This document shows positions 37,320 to 46,501 of a DNA stretch of 64,000 bases, in pieces. The notes beneath the pieces are model-generated. The model was not told the DNA's origin. It did not search any database and saw nothing but the letters and a program-made list of their open reading frames with translations. Position numbers and translations under genes: made by a program. The stretch covers positions 31,909-95,908 of the forward strand of contig NZ_WJQT01000011.1 of the NCBI RefSeq assembly GCF_009659375.1, read 5' to 3'. Position 1 is the stretch's first letter. Each line of letters begins with the position of its first letter. This stretch comes from Fundicoccus ignavus (lineage in GTDB: Bacteria > Bacillota > Bacilli > Lactobacillales > Aerococcaceae).

Positions 37320-39761
37320 TTAGTTGCCTCCTTCCAGCTCTCCTGTTTTTTTTATTATTTGAATTTCACCACTGGCACCATTCATGCGAATTAACATACC
37401 TGTCTTTAAGAGACGAGTCGCATCTTTTGCACCGATGATGGCTGGCAGTCCAAATTCACGCGCTACAATTGTCGCATGGCTTAAAACACCACCCGTTTCA
37501 GTGATTAATCCTGCCAGTCGACCAAAGCGATGACTCCAGCCAGTGTCTGTAAAGCGAGTGACAAGAATCTCACCTGTTTCCAGCTCATTTAACTGACTAA
37601 GCTCTGTCAGCACACGCACTTTAGCTTCCACGATACCATCATTGCCTCCGATGCCTTTCAACTGAATATCGTGTGCTAAGTTGACTGATTGTTGTTGAGC
37701 CAAGCCAGTTTGTAAATCACCCATTGGCTGATAGTTTTCATAAGCTTCACAATAGCCTTTATTTTGCTCGATTAGGGCTCTCAATTGTACTGGTGATAAT
37801 TGTTGCTTCATCCATAATTGCAGGGCTTCTTTTTCAAGATAGAAAACATCCGTTGAAGATTCAATGTAGCCTAACTGCTGATAACGCGTCCCTAATAACA
37901 AGCTAATTTGTCTGACTAAATGATAATAGCGCGTCGATAAATCTTTAAATTCTTCACGCCACCACAACAATTCTCTTAGAAAGAGAATATCTTTTGTTAA
38001 AGCGCGCGCACGTCTGTCCTTGAAGCCTTCTGCTTTTAGGCGCAAATGGATTTCCGTTTCTGATTGGGTTGCTTGCAGATTGGTTGTTTGTGAGACCTGT
38101 GTGATGTTAGTTAATATTTTGTCAATGATGATTTCGGGTACTTCGCTGTAACTCGGCCACTGTAGGTTAAGTTCACGCTCTGAATGATAGCCAAATTCAT
38201 TTAGCCATTCTGTGAGCGACAACATGTCTTTGCATTGACTATTGTTGCGCCATTCTTGTGTCAAATCACTTACCGAATTGCTTAACCAATGTGCTTTCAA
38301 CTGGGAATCACGACTAATTTCCTTTGCGATTGCTTCTAGTGCCACTGTTGGACGTAGATGCGAAATATGGCCTAATTTAGAAATTAACTGAAAGAATGTT
38401 TCCGTTGACATCACTTTGAGTAAAGATGTTTTCTTCATTGACAGCTGAACGGTGTTAATAAACACCTGTTTGAAATAGGTCGTCTCGCAGGCTAATTGTC
38501 CTTCGCAAACAATTGCTTGCCAGAGTTGCTCGATGCTCTCTAAGCTTGCTTGTTGTTGGCGGCTATTTGCAATGTCTTGCTCAAAAGCAATGGCTTGATT
38601 GAGTAGGTTCTCTTTAAGGGTTTCAGCATTTGCTTGATGATTCTGAGTCGTTCGAATAATTTTACGCGTCACTCTTAAGAGTTGCGCTACAGTTTTAGGT
38701 GTTAGATAACTGCGTTGTCCATCGCCTACATAGGTTTTCGTTATGCCCAACTCATCATCGAATTCTCTTTCATTGTAACCGGGTATACGAGACATTGCAG
38801 CTTTCACCACACCAACATTCCAGTAAGGACGTGCATATTTAATTAAAGCGAGTTTAGGAATTTGTTGACTAGGTAAAAGCTGATTGTCCATGATAAAACT
38901 TTCCAACGACATTTGCCAAGCATCACGGTAAAGGCTCCACATTAAGGCTGGACAAGCTTGAGCCGCTACCCCACCATCGCGAAAGTTAGCAGTCGTCCAA
39001 CTTCCCTGCGGAACTTTAGCTTGAATACTGGTAATTGGACGCGCTTGTACAAGATAGAGTGTCTCACCCACTACACAAAACTCTAAATCAACCGGGTAGG
39101 CAAATAGTCTGGCTGCTTTCAAAATGGTTTGATGCAGTGTGCTTAAAAGTGTTGAACTAAGCTGTAAATCTTGAATGTGGTCGAAAGATGTTTGCTGCCA
39201 AGACAGCGTTAAGCTTTTCGGCGTAAGTCGCCCATTTGCTAAATTCTCGCCCGAGCCTTTCACATACTCAACGAACATTTCTTGATCATGATTACTGATC
39301 GGATTCATCGAAAAAGCAATGCCACTAACATCTGCTTCCAGTTGCTCCTGTATTAGCACAGAAAATTCTGCATCAGTCGTTGTGATTTTCATCTGCTGAC
39401 TATAATTTTGAACGTGAGCAGCTGTAGCAGATGCGATACATGTTTCAATTCCAGTCCAGATGTCATCGAATGTTCGACAATCTCGTACACTCGTATATTG
39501 TCCAGCAAACGAAACATGCGCCCCATCCTCTAAGGCGCCACTACTGCGAACAATATAGGTGGTCTCCGGACGAAGCCGTGAAGTCAACTGACTTTTAAGA
39601 CTAGCAAGTTGGGTTTCTTCTAGATTGTTTAACGTATTTGCCTGATTGATGAGCCAACCTTCTGGTACCGGAAAATTATGTTGCTTCAATTGAATTAAAC
39701 CATTGATTTTCCCACCGTTTGCTAGTGATATGTCAGCTTCTTTTAAATTAATTAATTTCAT
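37320..39761 (-). CDS. Rifampin-phosphotransferase-like dikinase, paralogue A
   Basis: The 813-residue protein has the same layout as paralogue B: ATP-grasp part with YIVRSSGALEDGAHVSFAGQ and VLIQEQLEADVSGIAFSMNP, a long middle domain, and the C-terminal His domain with GGVLSHATIVAREFGLPAI. No TIM barrel follows. The two paralogues are clearly diverged, so they probably act on different substrates. It is one base from the pssA-type gene and 13 bases from the CarS-like gene. Confidence 0.75.
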   Translation of the reverse strand: MKLINLKEADISLANGGKINGLIQLKQHNFPVPEGWLINQANTLNNLEETQLASLKSQLTSRLRPETTYIVRSSGALEDGAHVSFAGQYTSVRDCRTFDDIWTGIETCIASATAAHVQNYSQQMKITTTDAEFSVLIQEQLEADVSGIAFSMNPISNHDQEMFVEYVKGSGENLANGRLTPKSLTLSWQQTSFDHIQDLQLSSTLLSTLHQTILKAARLFAYPVDLEFCVVGETLYLVQARPITSIQAKVPQGSWTTANFRDGGVAAQACPALMWSLYRDAWQMSLESFIMDNQLLPSQQIPKLALIKYARPYWNVGVVKAAMSRIPGYNEREFDDELGITKTYVGDGQRSYLTPKTVAQLLRVTRKIIRTTQNHQANAETLKENLLNQAIAFEQDIANSRQQQASLESIEQLWQAIVCEGQLACETTYFKQVFINTVQLSMKKTSLLKVMSTETFFQLISKLGHISHLRPTVALEAIAKEISRDSQLKAHWLSNSVSDLTQEWRNNSQCKDMLSLTEWLNEFGYHSERELNLQWPSYSEVPEIIIDKILTNITQVSQTTNLQATQSETEIHLRLKAEGFKDRRARALTKDILFLRELLWWREEFKDLSTRYYHLVRQISLLLGTRYQQLGYIESSTDVFYLEKEALQLWMKQQLSPVQLRALIEQNKGYCEAYENYQPMGDLQTGLAQQQSVNLAHDIQLKGIGGNDGIVEAKVRVLTELSQLNELETGEILVTRFTDTGWSHRFGRLAGLITETGGVLSHATIVAREFGLPAIIGAKDATRLLKTGMLIRMNGASGEIQIIKKTGELEGGN

Positions 39762-39774
39762 GGCATCTCCTTGA

Positions 39775-40368
39775 TTAATAGGGATTTCTACGTAACTTTA
39801 ACCGGTAGAGAATCACATTGATGACAATATGCGTCACCCCTCCGAGCAACACAAAGGCTAAATATTGAGAGAGCGACATTGGAAACAACATCGCAAGCAC
39901 GAGTGTGCAACCGAATAACGAATCCGTTTGATCAATCGCAATAAATAACCATCTTAACGCATTGTTGGCCTGTTTTCCTGGCGCAATATCGAGTCGTCTT
40001 TTGATAAAACTATTCGGTAACTCAAACAATACATAAGCAAAGCCTAGTGCAAAACCTATTAACGCATTCAAAGCGGTCGTATTGCTTTGATGTTGGTAAA
40101 TATAATTGTATTGTTCGAGTATTGGGAAAGCTTGAGACACCCAGCCCCATAAAATTTGAAAGCCAGTCGCAAAAACAACCATCCCCAAGAAACCTTTCCA
40201 AGTTTTATTGGCGCCGAAGATACGCTTTTGATCCTTCTCCCACAAACGCCCACCATCCATCGGTCTATTAAGCGCTTGGCATACGGAAGCCTTGCAGAAA
40301 ATCATGTTACTGATGCCAGCAAGAATAATCGAAATCAGTGTAATGAACATTGTTAGAATTGTTCGCAT
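39775..40368 (-). CDS. CDP-archaeol synthase (CarS)-like membrane protein, first gene of the lipid operon
   Basis: I place the start at the ATG at 40368 (MRTILTMFITL), with AAGGAAG seven bases upstream, giving 197 residues. Membrane segments frame the CarS/DUF46 motifs: MDGGRLWEKDQKRIFGANKTWKGF, ELPNSFIKRRLDIAPG and DQTDSLFG. CarS makes CDP-activated ether lipid in archaea. Here it may activate another lipid phosphate. A bacterium would use CdsA for the main pathway, so this is an extra CDP-lipid enzyme. Confidence 0.75.
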   Translation of the reverse strand: MRTILTMFITLISIILAGISNMIFCKASVCQALNRPMDGGRLWEKDQKRIFGANKTWKGFLGMVVFATGFQILWGWVSQAFPILEQYNYIYQHQSNTTALNALIGFALGFAYVLFELPNSFIKRRLDIAPGKQANNALRWLFIAIDQTDSLFGCTLVLAMLFPMSLSQYLAFVLLGGVTHIVINVILYRLKLRRNPY

Positions 40369-40410
40369 ACCGCACTTCCTTTCTGACTTTTCAGCCCTGA
40401 ATGTACTGAT

Positions 40411-40419
40411 ATTATAGCA
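40411..40419 (-). promoter_or_regulatory. Extended -10 promoter of the lipid operon
   Basis: On the minus strand TGCTATAAT lies about 45 bases before the CarS-like start. The -35 region is poor. Confidence 0.5.
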
Positions 40420-40725
40420 TAGCACCGTAAAAGCTCGGTCTAAAATGCCCTCAACCGAATGCTTCAAATCCACACTGCAACAATACGAACCAAAATTTTT
40501 AGATGCAGTTTAAATCGTCTCGAGATATTCTTTTATTTTAGAAAGGTTTAACCCATAAGAAATGCGCGAGTCAAGATGCGCTGGATATGCAATTCTGCAA
40601 CATTGGATTTTTTTATTGGTAAATAAACTATTTGATACCTATATTGATTATTGCTTGTTAGATTGTTGACCTCAGCTCGTGAGTTCGAATATTAAGGTAC
40701 ATTCTGGCACTTAAATGCTTGAAAG

Positions 40726-40747
40726 GACTTCTTTTTCGAAAGAAGTC
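40726..40747. other. UUCG-type hairpin
   Basis: GACTTCTTT pairs with AAAGAAGTC around TTCG (nine base pairs), within the gene-free gap upstream of the lipid operon. Confidence 0.6.
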
Positions 40748-40862
40748 ACCCTTACCTATTTTTTTACAAAGATTCCCGGTTTTAATTATTGAGAATCCAA
40801 GATTTTTTACGATAACTATCATTATATTTGCATAACATATCATTTTATTGATTTTATTAATT

Positions 40863-40899
40863 CTAATGTGCTAACTCAGATTTTGAGTCGACACATTAG
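40863..40899. repeat. R2 hairpin repeat, single copy
   Basis: CTAATGTG pairs with CACATTAG, with ACTCA/TGAGT inside. The same unit as in the tandem array at 59071. Confidence 0.8.
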
Positions 40900-40984
40900 A
40901 AACTGATTACCTGAAGCTAAAAGCATTTTCGTCCATCCATTCGACTATCTACTCTCTAAATCACCATCAATACCTGAACAGATA

Positions 40985-41235
40985 GTTTTATGACTCTCCT
41001 TGCTAAACTAAATACACAAGCGCAGCTCACGTCGTTGGTTTGCCTATAGTGGTACAAAGGGCAATCCATCGCTACTAATAGAATCGATTGGTGTGACTTT
41101 GAGCGCGACGAAATAGTCACAATCTAGCTGATTGAACTAGAAAAGACGAACGCCAGTGAAGTCTTTGAAAGCGACCACCGTCATGGCGAACCAACATAGT
41201 GAGGACAGCGACTTCAAACAACTCACTTAATAATC
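40985..41235 (+). repeat. R1 repeat, copy 8 (variant arms)
   Basis: Left arm CTCACGTCGTTGGTTTGCC at about 41026 pairs with right arm GGCGAACCAACATAGTGAG at about 41185. Both arms have changed together from the common TTGTTTTCC form. The inner stem TGTGACT/AGTCACA is also changed on both sides. Confidence 0.88.
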
Positions 41236-41254
41236 AAACACCTTAAACAAAAAT

Positions 41255-41296
41255 AGACGCCCTTCCACTTCATTAAAGAAGTTCGGCAGGCCGTCT
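41255..41296 (-). terminator. Terminator after rsgA
   Basis: AGACG pairs with CGTCT and ACTTC with GAAGT in an imperfect stem, 22 bases past the stop. Confidence 0.55.
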
Positions 41297-41318
41297 GATA
41301 TTCATTTAAATTTTAATT

Positions 41319-42386
41319 TTATTGTTTTTTCTTAAAATGATCACGCGCTCTCTTCATGCCACCAATATTCGCATAAATATTGTTCAACTTAACATACTCG
41401 ATTTCGCGCGATGTCAGGCCTTCATACTGAGCTTCTTTACTCAACTTGAGGTAACTATCATAACGTTCTTGAGATAATTCGCCACTTTCAATCGCAGCTT
41501 TAACTGCACATTTAGGCTCGGTTGTATGCTGGCAATCATTAAACTTACATTGACGCGCTAATTCATCAATATCTGTAAAAGTTTGCGTCAAATTGGCACT
41601 TTCAAGTCCTAACTCACGCATACCAGGGGTATCGATGACCACACCGCCACTCGGTAAAGCAAACAGTTCACGGTGCGTTGTCGTATGACGACCTTTATCA
41701 TCATTACGTAAGCCACCTGTTTCTAGAGCCTCTTGACCTAACAAATGATTGATCAATGTAGATTTCCCAACACCAGACGAACCGATAAACACTGCCGTTT
41801 GGCCTGTACTCAATTGATCCTTAATAGCTTCTAGCGCTGTGCGATCGTCAAAGGAAGTGACTAAGAGGTCAACACCTAACGCAACCTCTTCCAATTCAAC
41901 CAGTTGAGTTGCTAAATCTGGACTCAAATCGGCTTTGGTCAGAATAATAACTGGTTTTGCCCCGCTGTCCCACGCAATCCCAAGATAACGTTCTAGACGA
42001 CGCAAGTTAAAATCATTATTCGCTGCCATACAAATATAGACAATATCCACATTTGCTGCCACTACTTGTGACTCATGAGAGGTGCCAGCTGCTTTTCGAA
42101 TAAAGGCACTTTTTCGTGTTAAAACTTGATGAATCATCGCATGTCCCGTCGCATCATCTGCTCGGTCCAACATCACAAAGTCTCCTACCGTTGGGAATTC
42201 TGTCACGTTCTCAACGTTATAACGAAATTTTCCTGAGACTTCCGCCTTTATTTCGCCCGCATGCGTCATCACTCGGTAAATATGCTTCGCCTGTGACAAG
42301 ATACGTCCTAACACAAAATCGTCAAACATTGTCGCTTCAGTTTCAAATCGGGCACTAAGTCCAATTTTTTTTAATAAATTGTTCAA
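41319..42386 (-). CDS. rsgA: Ribosome small subunit-dependent GTPase A
   Basis: The 355-residue circularly permuted GTPase has an N-terminal OB-fold, G4-like TKAD, then G1 GSSGVGKSTLIN, G2/G3 (RHTTTHRELF, DTPGMREL) and a C-terminal zinc region (C-NDCQHTTEPKC). It acts in late maturation of the 30S subunit. It is longer than typical 290-residue RsgA and resembles the second RsgA type of lactic acid bacteria, so another copy may exist elsewhere. Confidence 0.93.
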   Translation of the reverse strand: MNNLLKKIGLSARFETEATMFDDFVLGRILSQAKHIYRVMTHAGEIKAEVSGKFRYNVENVTEFPTVGDFVMLDRADDATGHAMIHQVLTRKSAFIRKAAGTSHESQVVAANVDIVYICMAANNDFNLRRLERYLGIAWDSGAKPVIILTKADLSPDLATQLVELEEVALGVDLLVTSFDDRTALEAIKDQLSTGQTAVFIGSSGVGKSTLINHLLGQEALETGGLRNDDKGRHTTTHRELFALPSGGVVIDTPGMRELGLESANLTQTFTDIDELARQCKFNDCQHTTEPKCAVKAAIESGELSQERYDSYLKLSKEAQYEGLTSREIEYVKLNNIYANIGGMKRARDHFKKKQ

Positions 42387-42430
42387 TTATGTTCCTCCAT
42401 ACCAATACTAACTTTCAACAGTTAACAATT

Positions 42431-42463
42431 GGAGGCTAACGTTTTTAGGCAGTCATAGCCTCC
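42431..42463 (-). other. Hairpin in the rsgA upstream leader
   Basis: GGAGGCTA pairs with TAGCCTCC around 17 bases, within 80 bases of the rsgA start. The gap 42387-42702 otherwise holds only the promoters of rsgA and the GST gene. Confidence 0.5.
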
Positions 42464-42624
42464 GAGAAATATACGTTCATTGCAATCATATTTACACTCT
42501 CCTTCTGATACTCAAATTATTTCTGTACCAAGTAAAATGTACTCCATCTCCAGCCAAAATACTACACAATATCATGTTATTCACTAATTTTTTTTACTTC
42601 AAGTAGCTGATATTGAATCGTATT

Positions 42625-42652
42625 TTGTGAAACTGATTATTTGTGTTACACT
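42625..42652 (+). promoter_or_regulatory. Promoter of the glutathionyl-hydroquinone reductase gene
   Basis: TTGTGA and an extended -10 TGTTACACT with a 16-base spacer, about 50 bases before the start. Confidence 0.55.
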
Positions 42653-42702
42653 AATAGTATGAATTCGAGATAAATTTCAGATAGTAGAAAGGAAGAATAA
42701 GT

Positions 42703-43659
42703 ATGGGACTTTTAGTTGAAGGAAAATGGCAAGATAAATGGTATGACACAAAGAGCACTGGAGGACGTTTTATCCGAAAAGACTCACAATTCCGTAACTG
42801 GATTACACCAGATGGAAGTGCGGGTCCGAGTGGAGAAGCAGGTTTTAAAGCCGAAGCCAACCGCTACCACCTTTATGTATCCTTAGCTTGTCCATGGGCA
42901 TGTCGCACATTAATCATGCGTAACATCAAAGGTTTAGAAGAGATGATTTCTGTCTCAGTTGTTAATCCCCTAATGGTTGAAAATGGCTGGACTTTCGAAG
43001 AAGATGAAGGCGTAATTGCGGATCCCGTTTTAAATGTTGATTTCTTACACCAAATTTATACACACGTTGAACCAAATTACTCAGGACGCGTAACAGTACC
43101 CGTTTTATATGACTTAAAACAAAATAAAATCGTCAATAATGAATCTTCTGAAATCTTGCGTATGTTAAATTCAGCGTTTGACGGCATCGGAGCTAAACCA
43201 GGTGATTACTCTCCTGCTGCTTTAATGAACGAAATTGATGCAATCAACGAAAAAGTTTACCACAACATTAATAACGGTGTTTACAAAGCAGGTTTCTCAA
43301 CCGCTCAAGAAGTGTACGAAGAAGAAGTTGAAAAAGTATTTGCGGCACTCGACGAAGTTGAAGAAATTTTAGGTCGTCAACCTTACTTAGTCGGTGACCA
43401 AATTACAGAGGCTGACTGGCGTTTATTCACAACTTTAATTCGTTTTGACCCAGTATATTATGGTCATTTCAAATGTAACTACCGCCATGTTTACGAATAT
43501 CCAAACATCTGGCGCTACACAAAAGAACTCTACAATCATCCTGGAGTTGCGGAAACCGTCGACTTCCGTCACATTAAAGAACACTACTACCGTAGCCACA
43601 AAACCATTAACCCAACTGGGGTTGTGCCTAAAGGACCTGTTCTAGATTTAAGCATATAA
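42703..43659 (+). CDS. Glutathione S-transferase, Xi class (YqjG-like)
   Basis: The 318-residue protein has the active-site motif ACPWACRTLI (Cys at about 65) in the thioredoxin-fold half, RFIRKDSQFRNW at the N-terminus, and the helical half ending IWRYTKELYNHPGVAETVDFRHIKEHYYRSH. Xi-class enzymes reduce glutathionyl-hydroquinones. A Firmicute with little glutathione may use another thiol. It is monocistronic. Confidence 0.92.
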   Translation: MGLLVEGKWQDKWYDTKSTGGRFIRKDSQFRNWITPDGSAGPSGEAGFKAEANRYHLYVSLACPWACRTLIMRNIKGLEEMISVSVVNPLMVENGWTFEEDEGVIADPVLNVDFLHQIYTHVEPNYSGRVTVPVLYDLKQNKIVNNESSEILRMLNSAFDGIGAKPGDYSPAALMNEIDAINEKVYHNINNGVYKAGFSTAQEVYEEEVEKVFAALDEVEEILGRQPYLVGDQITEADWRLFTTLIRFDPVYYGHFKCNYRHVYEYPNIWRYTKELYNHPGVAETVDFRHIKEHYYRSHKTINPTGVVPKGPVLDLSI

Positions 43660-43667
43660 AGAATTGT

Positions 43668-43693
43668 ACCTCACCATAAAGGTGGGGTTTTTC
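43668..43693 (+). terminator. Terminator after the GST gene
   Basis: ACCTCACC pairs with GGTGGGGT (one G-T pair) followed by T residues. Confidence 0.75.
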
Positions 43694-43697
43694 TTTT

Positions 43698-43775
43698 CAA
43701 TGTGTTAACTCGGCTTCTGAGTTTGATGATTGAAGCACTCAATGTTCAAACTCAAACCGCGAGTTTAAACATTGA
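43698..43775. repeat. R2-like hairpin repeat, divergent copy
   Basis: TCAATGTT (43739) pairs with AACATTGA (43768) with ACTC/GAGT inside; CAATGTG...ACTC/GAGT precedes it. Compared with other R2 units, TGTG/CACA has become TGTT/AACA, a paired change. Confidence 0.65.
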
Positions 43776-43792
43776 ATCGAAATGACACGCTA

Positions 43793-44096
43793 AGCGAAGT
43801 ACAAAGCTTGGTAAATTAACATAAAGCTTATAGGCCTATATATTATTAAACGCTAATCACTATACACATCGTAAGAAACCTCGATCGAGTCCGAGGTCAT
43901 TAAATTCTGTGGAGCAGTTTTATCTTAATAATACAGTGATACTTTTATTCAAACGCTACGCTTAGCTCAGCGACTTATTTTCCAAAGCGGTATAAAGGAC
44001 AATAGGCGCAGCTTGCTCTGACTATCAATAAAGAAAGCGACCACCGCCTTCTGAGTGAAGCACAAAGCTTGGTAAAACAACCTAAAACTTGTCATC
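43793..44096 (+). repeat. R1 repeat, 3' fragment and internally deleted copy
   Basis: A loose 3' end (AGCGAAGTACAAAGCTTGG, about 43793) is followed by a copy from about 43873. That copy keeps the 5' hairpin (CCTCGATCGAGTCCGAGG), the left arm TTAGCTCAGCGACTTA and GCTCTGACT, then jumps to AAAGCGACCACCGCC and GAAGCACAAAGC. Filler of the gap to the VanY-type gene. Confidence 0.8.
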
Positions 44097-44111
44097 CCTT
44101 ATAGTACAACA

Positions 44112-44154
44112 AAAACTCTGCAAGCCACTTATTCCGTCGACTTGCAGAGTTTTT
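44112..44154. terminator. Terminator after the VanY-type gene
   Basis: AAACTCTGCAAG pairs with CTTGCAGAGTTT and T residues follow on both strands. Confidence 0.85.
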
Positions 44155-44163
44155 CTATCTTTA

Positions 44164-44976
44164 TTATTCAGTTACTTCAGAATCAGTTGCTTCTTTTTGA
44201 GTGTCATCTTCTTCAGATTTTTCACCTTGTTCTTCACGTAGGCTAATTAACGTTAAATACTCTTCTAATGTCAATCCATGTTCCGTCATAAAGGCTGCAT
44301 TCTCTTCACCAACATAACGGAAGTGCCAAGGTTCGTACTCATAACCCGTAACATGTTGTTTGCCTTGCATATAACGTAAAACAAACCCAAATTCAGAACT
44401 ATTTTCTGCTAACCAAATCGCTGAACCATATTGTCCATAAACCTGATGCAAATCACGTCCATATTCATTATAGTCATAGCCTAGTAAATCAAAAGCCAAG
44501 CCGGTCGAATGTTCCGTTGCATCCGCTGGCGCCACAAACATATCCGTTAAAGCATAGGCTTCCTCTTCTGAAACTCCTGAATTTAAGTTACTATAATATC
44601 GCGCATCAAAGTTTGCCGCTTGATAAGCCATCGTACGATAAGCCGACACAGTTTGGAAATAATAGCCAGCCTCCTCAGCTGCCGTAATCATGTCATTAAA
44701 CGGATCACGTACAGCAGCATTATAATAATGACCGCTCGCAGTCGCCGCAAATTCCATTGTCAAATCCACCTCGATACGATTATCACGATTGATTAACATG
44801 AGAAACGGATCTTCTAAATCAGCACTCTCAGGTAAAGCTTCAATTAATTCTGCAACGGTTAAATCACTCCCAAAAGGTTCGATTAATTCTGGTTCAAGTA
44901 AGGTTATCGCACTCGCAGTTTGAGGCGCAAGTAAAGTTAAAACTATTAAAACATTTAGTAACCATTTTCTTTTCAC
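44164..44976 (-). CDS. D-alanyl-D-alanine carboxypeptidase, VanY/M15 family
   Basis: The 270-residue protein has a signal peptide (KRKWLLNVLIVLTLLAPQTASA) and an M15B domain. Zinc ligands are in EHSTGLAFDLLGYD and EPWHFRYVG. It trims the terminal D-Ala from peptidoglycan stems outside the cell. The acidic tail (EEQGEKSEEDDTQKE) is probably flexible. It is the only gene of its unit. Confidence 0.9.
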   Translation of the reverse strand: MKRKWLLNVLIVLTLLAPQTASAITLLEPELIEPFGSDLTVAELIEALPESADLEDPFLMLINRDNRIEVDLTMEFAATASGHYYNAAVRDPFNDMITAAEEAGYYFQTVSAYRTMAYQAANFDARYYSNLNSGVSEEEAYALTDMFVAPADATEHSTGLAFDLLGYDYNEYGRDLHQVYGQYGSAIWLAENSSEFGFVLRYMQGKQHVTGYEYEPWHFRYVGEENAAFMTEHGLTLEEYLTLISLREEQGEKSEEDDTQKEATDSEVTE

Positions 44977-45025
44977 AATATACAGCCTACTTTCCGTGAT
45001 TACTTCTCTAGCTGACGCTCTCTAA

Positions 45026-45853
45026 TTACAGACTAATTTCTAATAACAATGGTGTATGATCTTGACGTGTCCCTGAATCAACCATCGATGACTCACTTAC
45101 CTTTTCAGCTAAGCGATCACTCACTAGCCAATAGTCAATTCTCCAGCCAGAATTATTAATTTTGCTGGTTTTGGCTCGTTGATTCCACCAAGAGTAGACC
45201 CCTTCAACATCGCCATGAATATGACGGAATGTATCCGTAAAGCCTTTGGCTAACAAATTCGTAAAGCCAGCACGCTCTTCATCAGTAAAGCCAGCAGAAC
45301 GACGATTGGCTTTCGGATTTTTCAAGTCAATTTCTTGATGGGCCACATTATAATCCCCACATGCAATCACAGGTTTCTTAGCATCCAATTCAGCTAAATA
45401 TTCTGCGTATTGAACATCCCATTGTTGTCGCTCAGCTAAACGCGACAAACCATCTCCTGAATTGGGTGTGTAAACTTGCGTCACAAAAAATTCTTCAAAC
45501 TCTAACGTAATAATTCGTCCCTCAGAATCCATCGTACTTGGTGCCCCAATTGTCGGGAAGGTCACAATTGGATTGTATTCTTTTTTGAATAAGAACATCG
45601 TACCTGCATATCCCTTACGCGCAGGCTCAATTGAACTATTCCAGACAACTTCGTAATCAGGTAAATGGTTAGTTAAAATCTCTAAATGTTTTTTAGTTGG
45701 ACCTTTACTAGACAACTTCGTTTCTTGAATCGCAATCACATCCGCATCATTCGCCACAATCGTATTTAAAACTTCTCTAGATAATAATGCACGCGCTGAA
45801 TCACTCGTCAATGCCGCATTCAATGAATCAATATTCCAAGAAATTAATTTCAA
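45026..45853 (-). CDS. xth: Exodeoxyribonuclease III / AP endonuclease
   Basis: The protein starts at the TTG at 45853 (KLISWNIDSLNAAL) because AAAGGGG lies seven bases upstream; a GTG further upstream lies before this ribosome site. It has about 275 residues. Active-site motifs of the EEP fold are SWNID, IQETKLS, CGDYNVAH and GTRQDHTPLLLE. It cleaves at abasic sites and digests 3' ends in base-excision repair. It is close to RNase H on the same strand. Confidence 0.94.
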   Translation of the reverse strand: MKLISWNIDSLNAALTSDSARALLSREVLNTIVANDADVIAIQETKLSSKGPTKKHLEILTNHLPDYEVVWNSSIEPARKGYAGTMFLFKKEYNPIVTFPTIGAPSTMDSEGRIITLEFEEFFVTQVYTPNSGDGLSRLAERQQWDVQYAEYLAELDAKKPVIACGDYNVAHQEIDLKNPKANRRSAGFTDEERAGFTNLLAKGFTDTFRHIHGDVEGVYSWWNQRAKTSKINNSGWRIDYWLVSDRLAEKVSESSMVDSGTRQDHTPLLLEISL

Positions 45854-45892
45854 AATACTACCCCTTTTCTTCACTCATATTTTGCCATCATT

Positions 45893-46501
45893 TTAAGATA
45901 ATCTTTGATAAGCTGCATGTTTGGCTAACTCATCAGCCATCTCGTTAAACTCCACCCCGGTGTGGCTCTTCACCTTCACAAAATCAACCTGCATCCCTGT
46001 AGCAACTTCATCAAAGGCTTTTTTATAATTCTGCGACACTGGCTTAGAAGCTTTCCACTCACCAGTTGCCCAAGACTCAATCCCTTGATAATCGTAATAA
46101 ATCACTACACGGGCTTCACCTTGTGCTTTCGCCCATTTAACCGCCTCAACCGTTGCGATAACTTCACCCGCAATTTGATAACTATCCACATACAATGGAT
46201 CATTACCTGGAATCGACAACTTCGTCAGAACCGTTTCATTTTTCAGAAAAACAATCCCTGAACCATATTGACGTAACACTTTATTAAACGAACCATCGAC
46301 ATAAGCAATTAACACATCTTTCGGATGTCCGTCATTAAACTGCATTTGATTCCCACCGTTAAGATATGCTTCTGCTTCAGCCTTCGTTGGGAAAGATTTA
46401 TATTGCGCACCCGCAAATTTCAATACTTGTTTCTGAGCCTCTGGCCATGTTGTATAGATCCCTGGTTGACGCCCTTTTCTAATTGCATAAAACTTTGCCA
46501 T
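45893..46501 (-). CDS. rnhA: Ribonuclease HI with N-terminal viroplasmin-like domain
   Basis: The 202-residue protein has the RNase H1 N-terminal hybrid-binding domain (FYAIRKGRQPGIYTTW, FPTKAEAEAYL) and a catalytic domain with DGSF, EVIATVEA, DYQG and VKSHTGVEFNEMAD. It removes RNA from RNA-DNA hybrids. xth follows, so both are probably in one unit. Confidence 0.93.
   Translation of the reverse strand: MAKFYAIRKGRQPGIYTTWPEAQKQVLKFAGAQYKSFPTKAEAEAYLNGGNQMQFNDGHPKDVLIAYVDGSFNKVLRQYGSGIVFLKNETVLTKLSIPGNDPLYVDSYQIAGEVIATVEAVKWAKAQGEARVVIYYDYQGIESWATGEWKASKPVSQNYKKAFDEVATGMQVDFVKVKSHTGVEFNEMADELAKHAAYQRLS

Noticed and set aside
31346..40368. Archaeal DNA contamination as the source of the CarS-like gene
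   Set aside because: Base composition and gene spacing fit the surrounding bacterial genes; the Psd and PssA proteins are of clostridial type.
40369..40473. N-terminal extension of the CarS-like frame
   Set aside because: It would run through the extended -10 promoter, and the ATG at 40368 has a good ribosome site.
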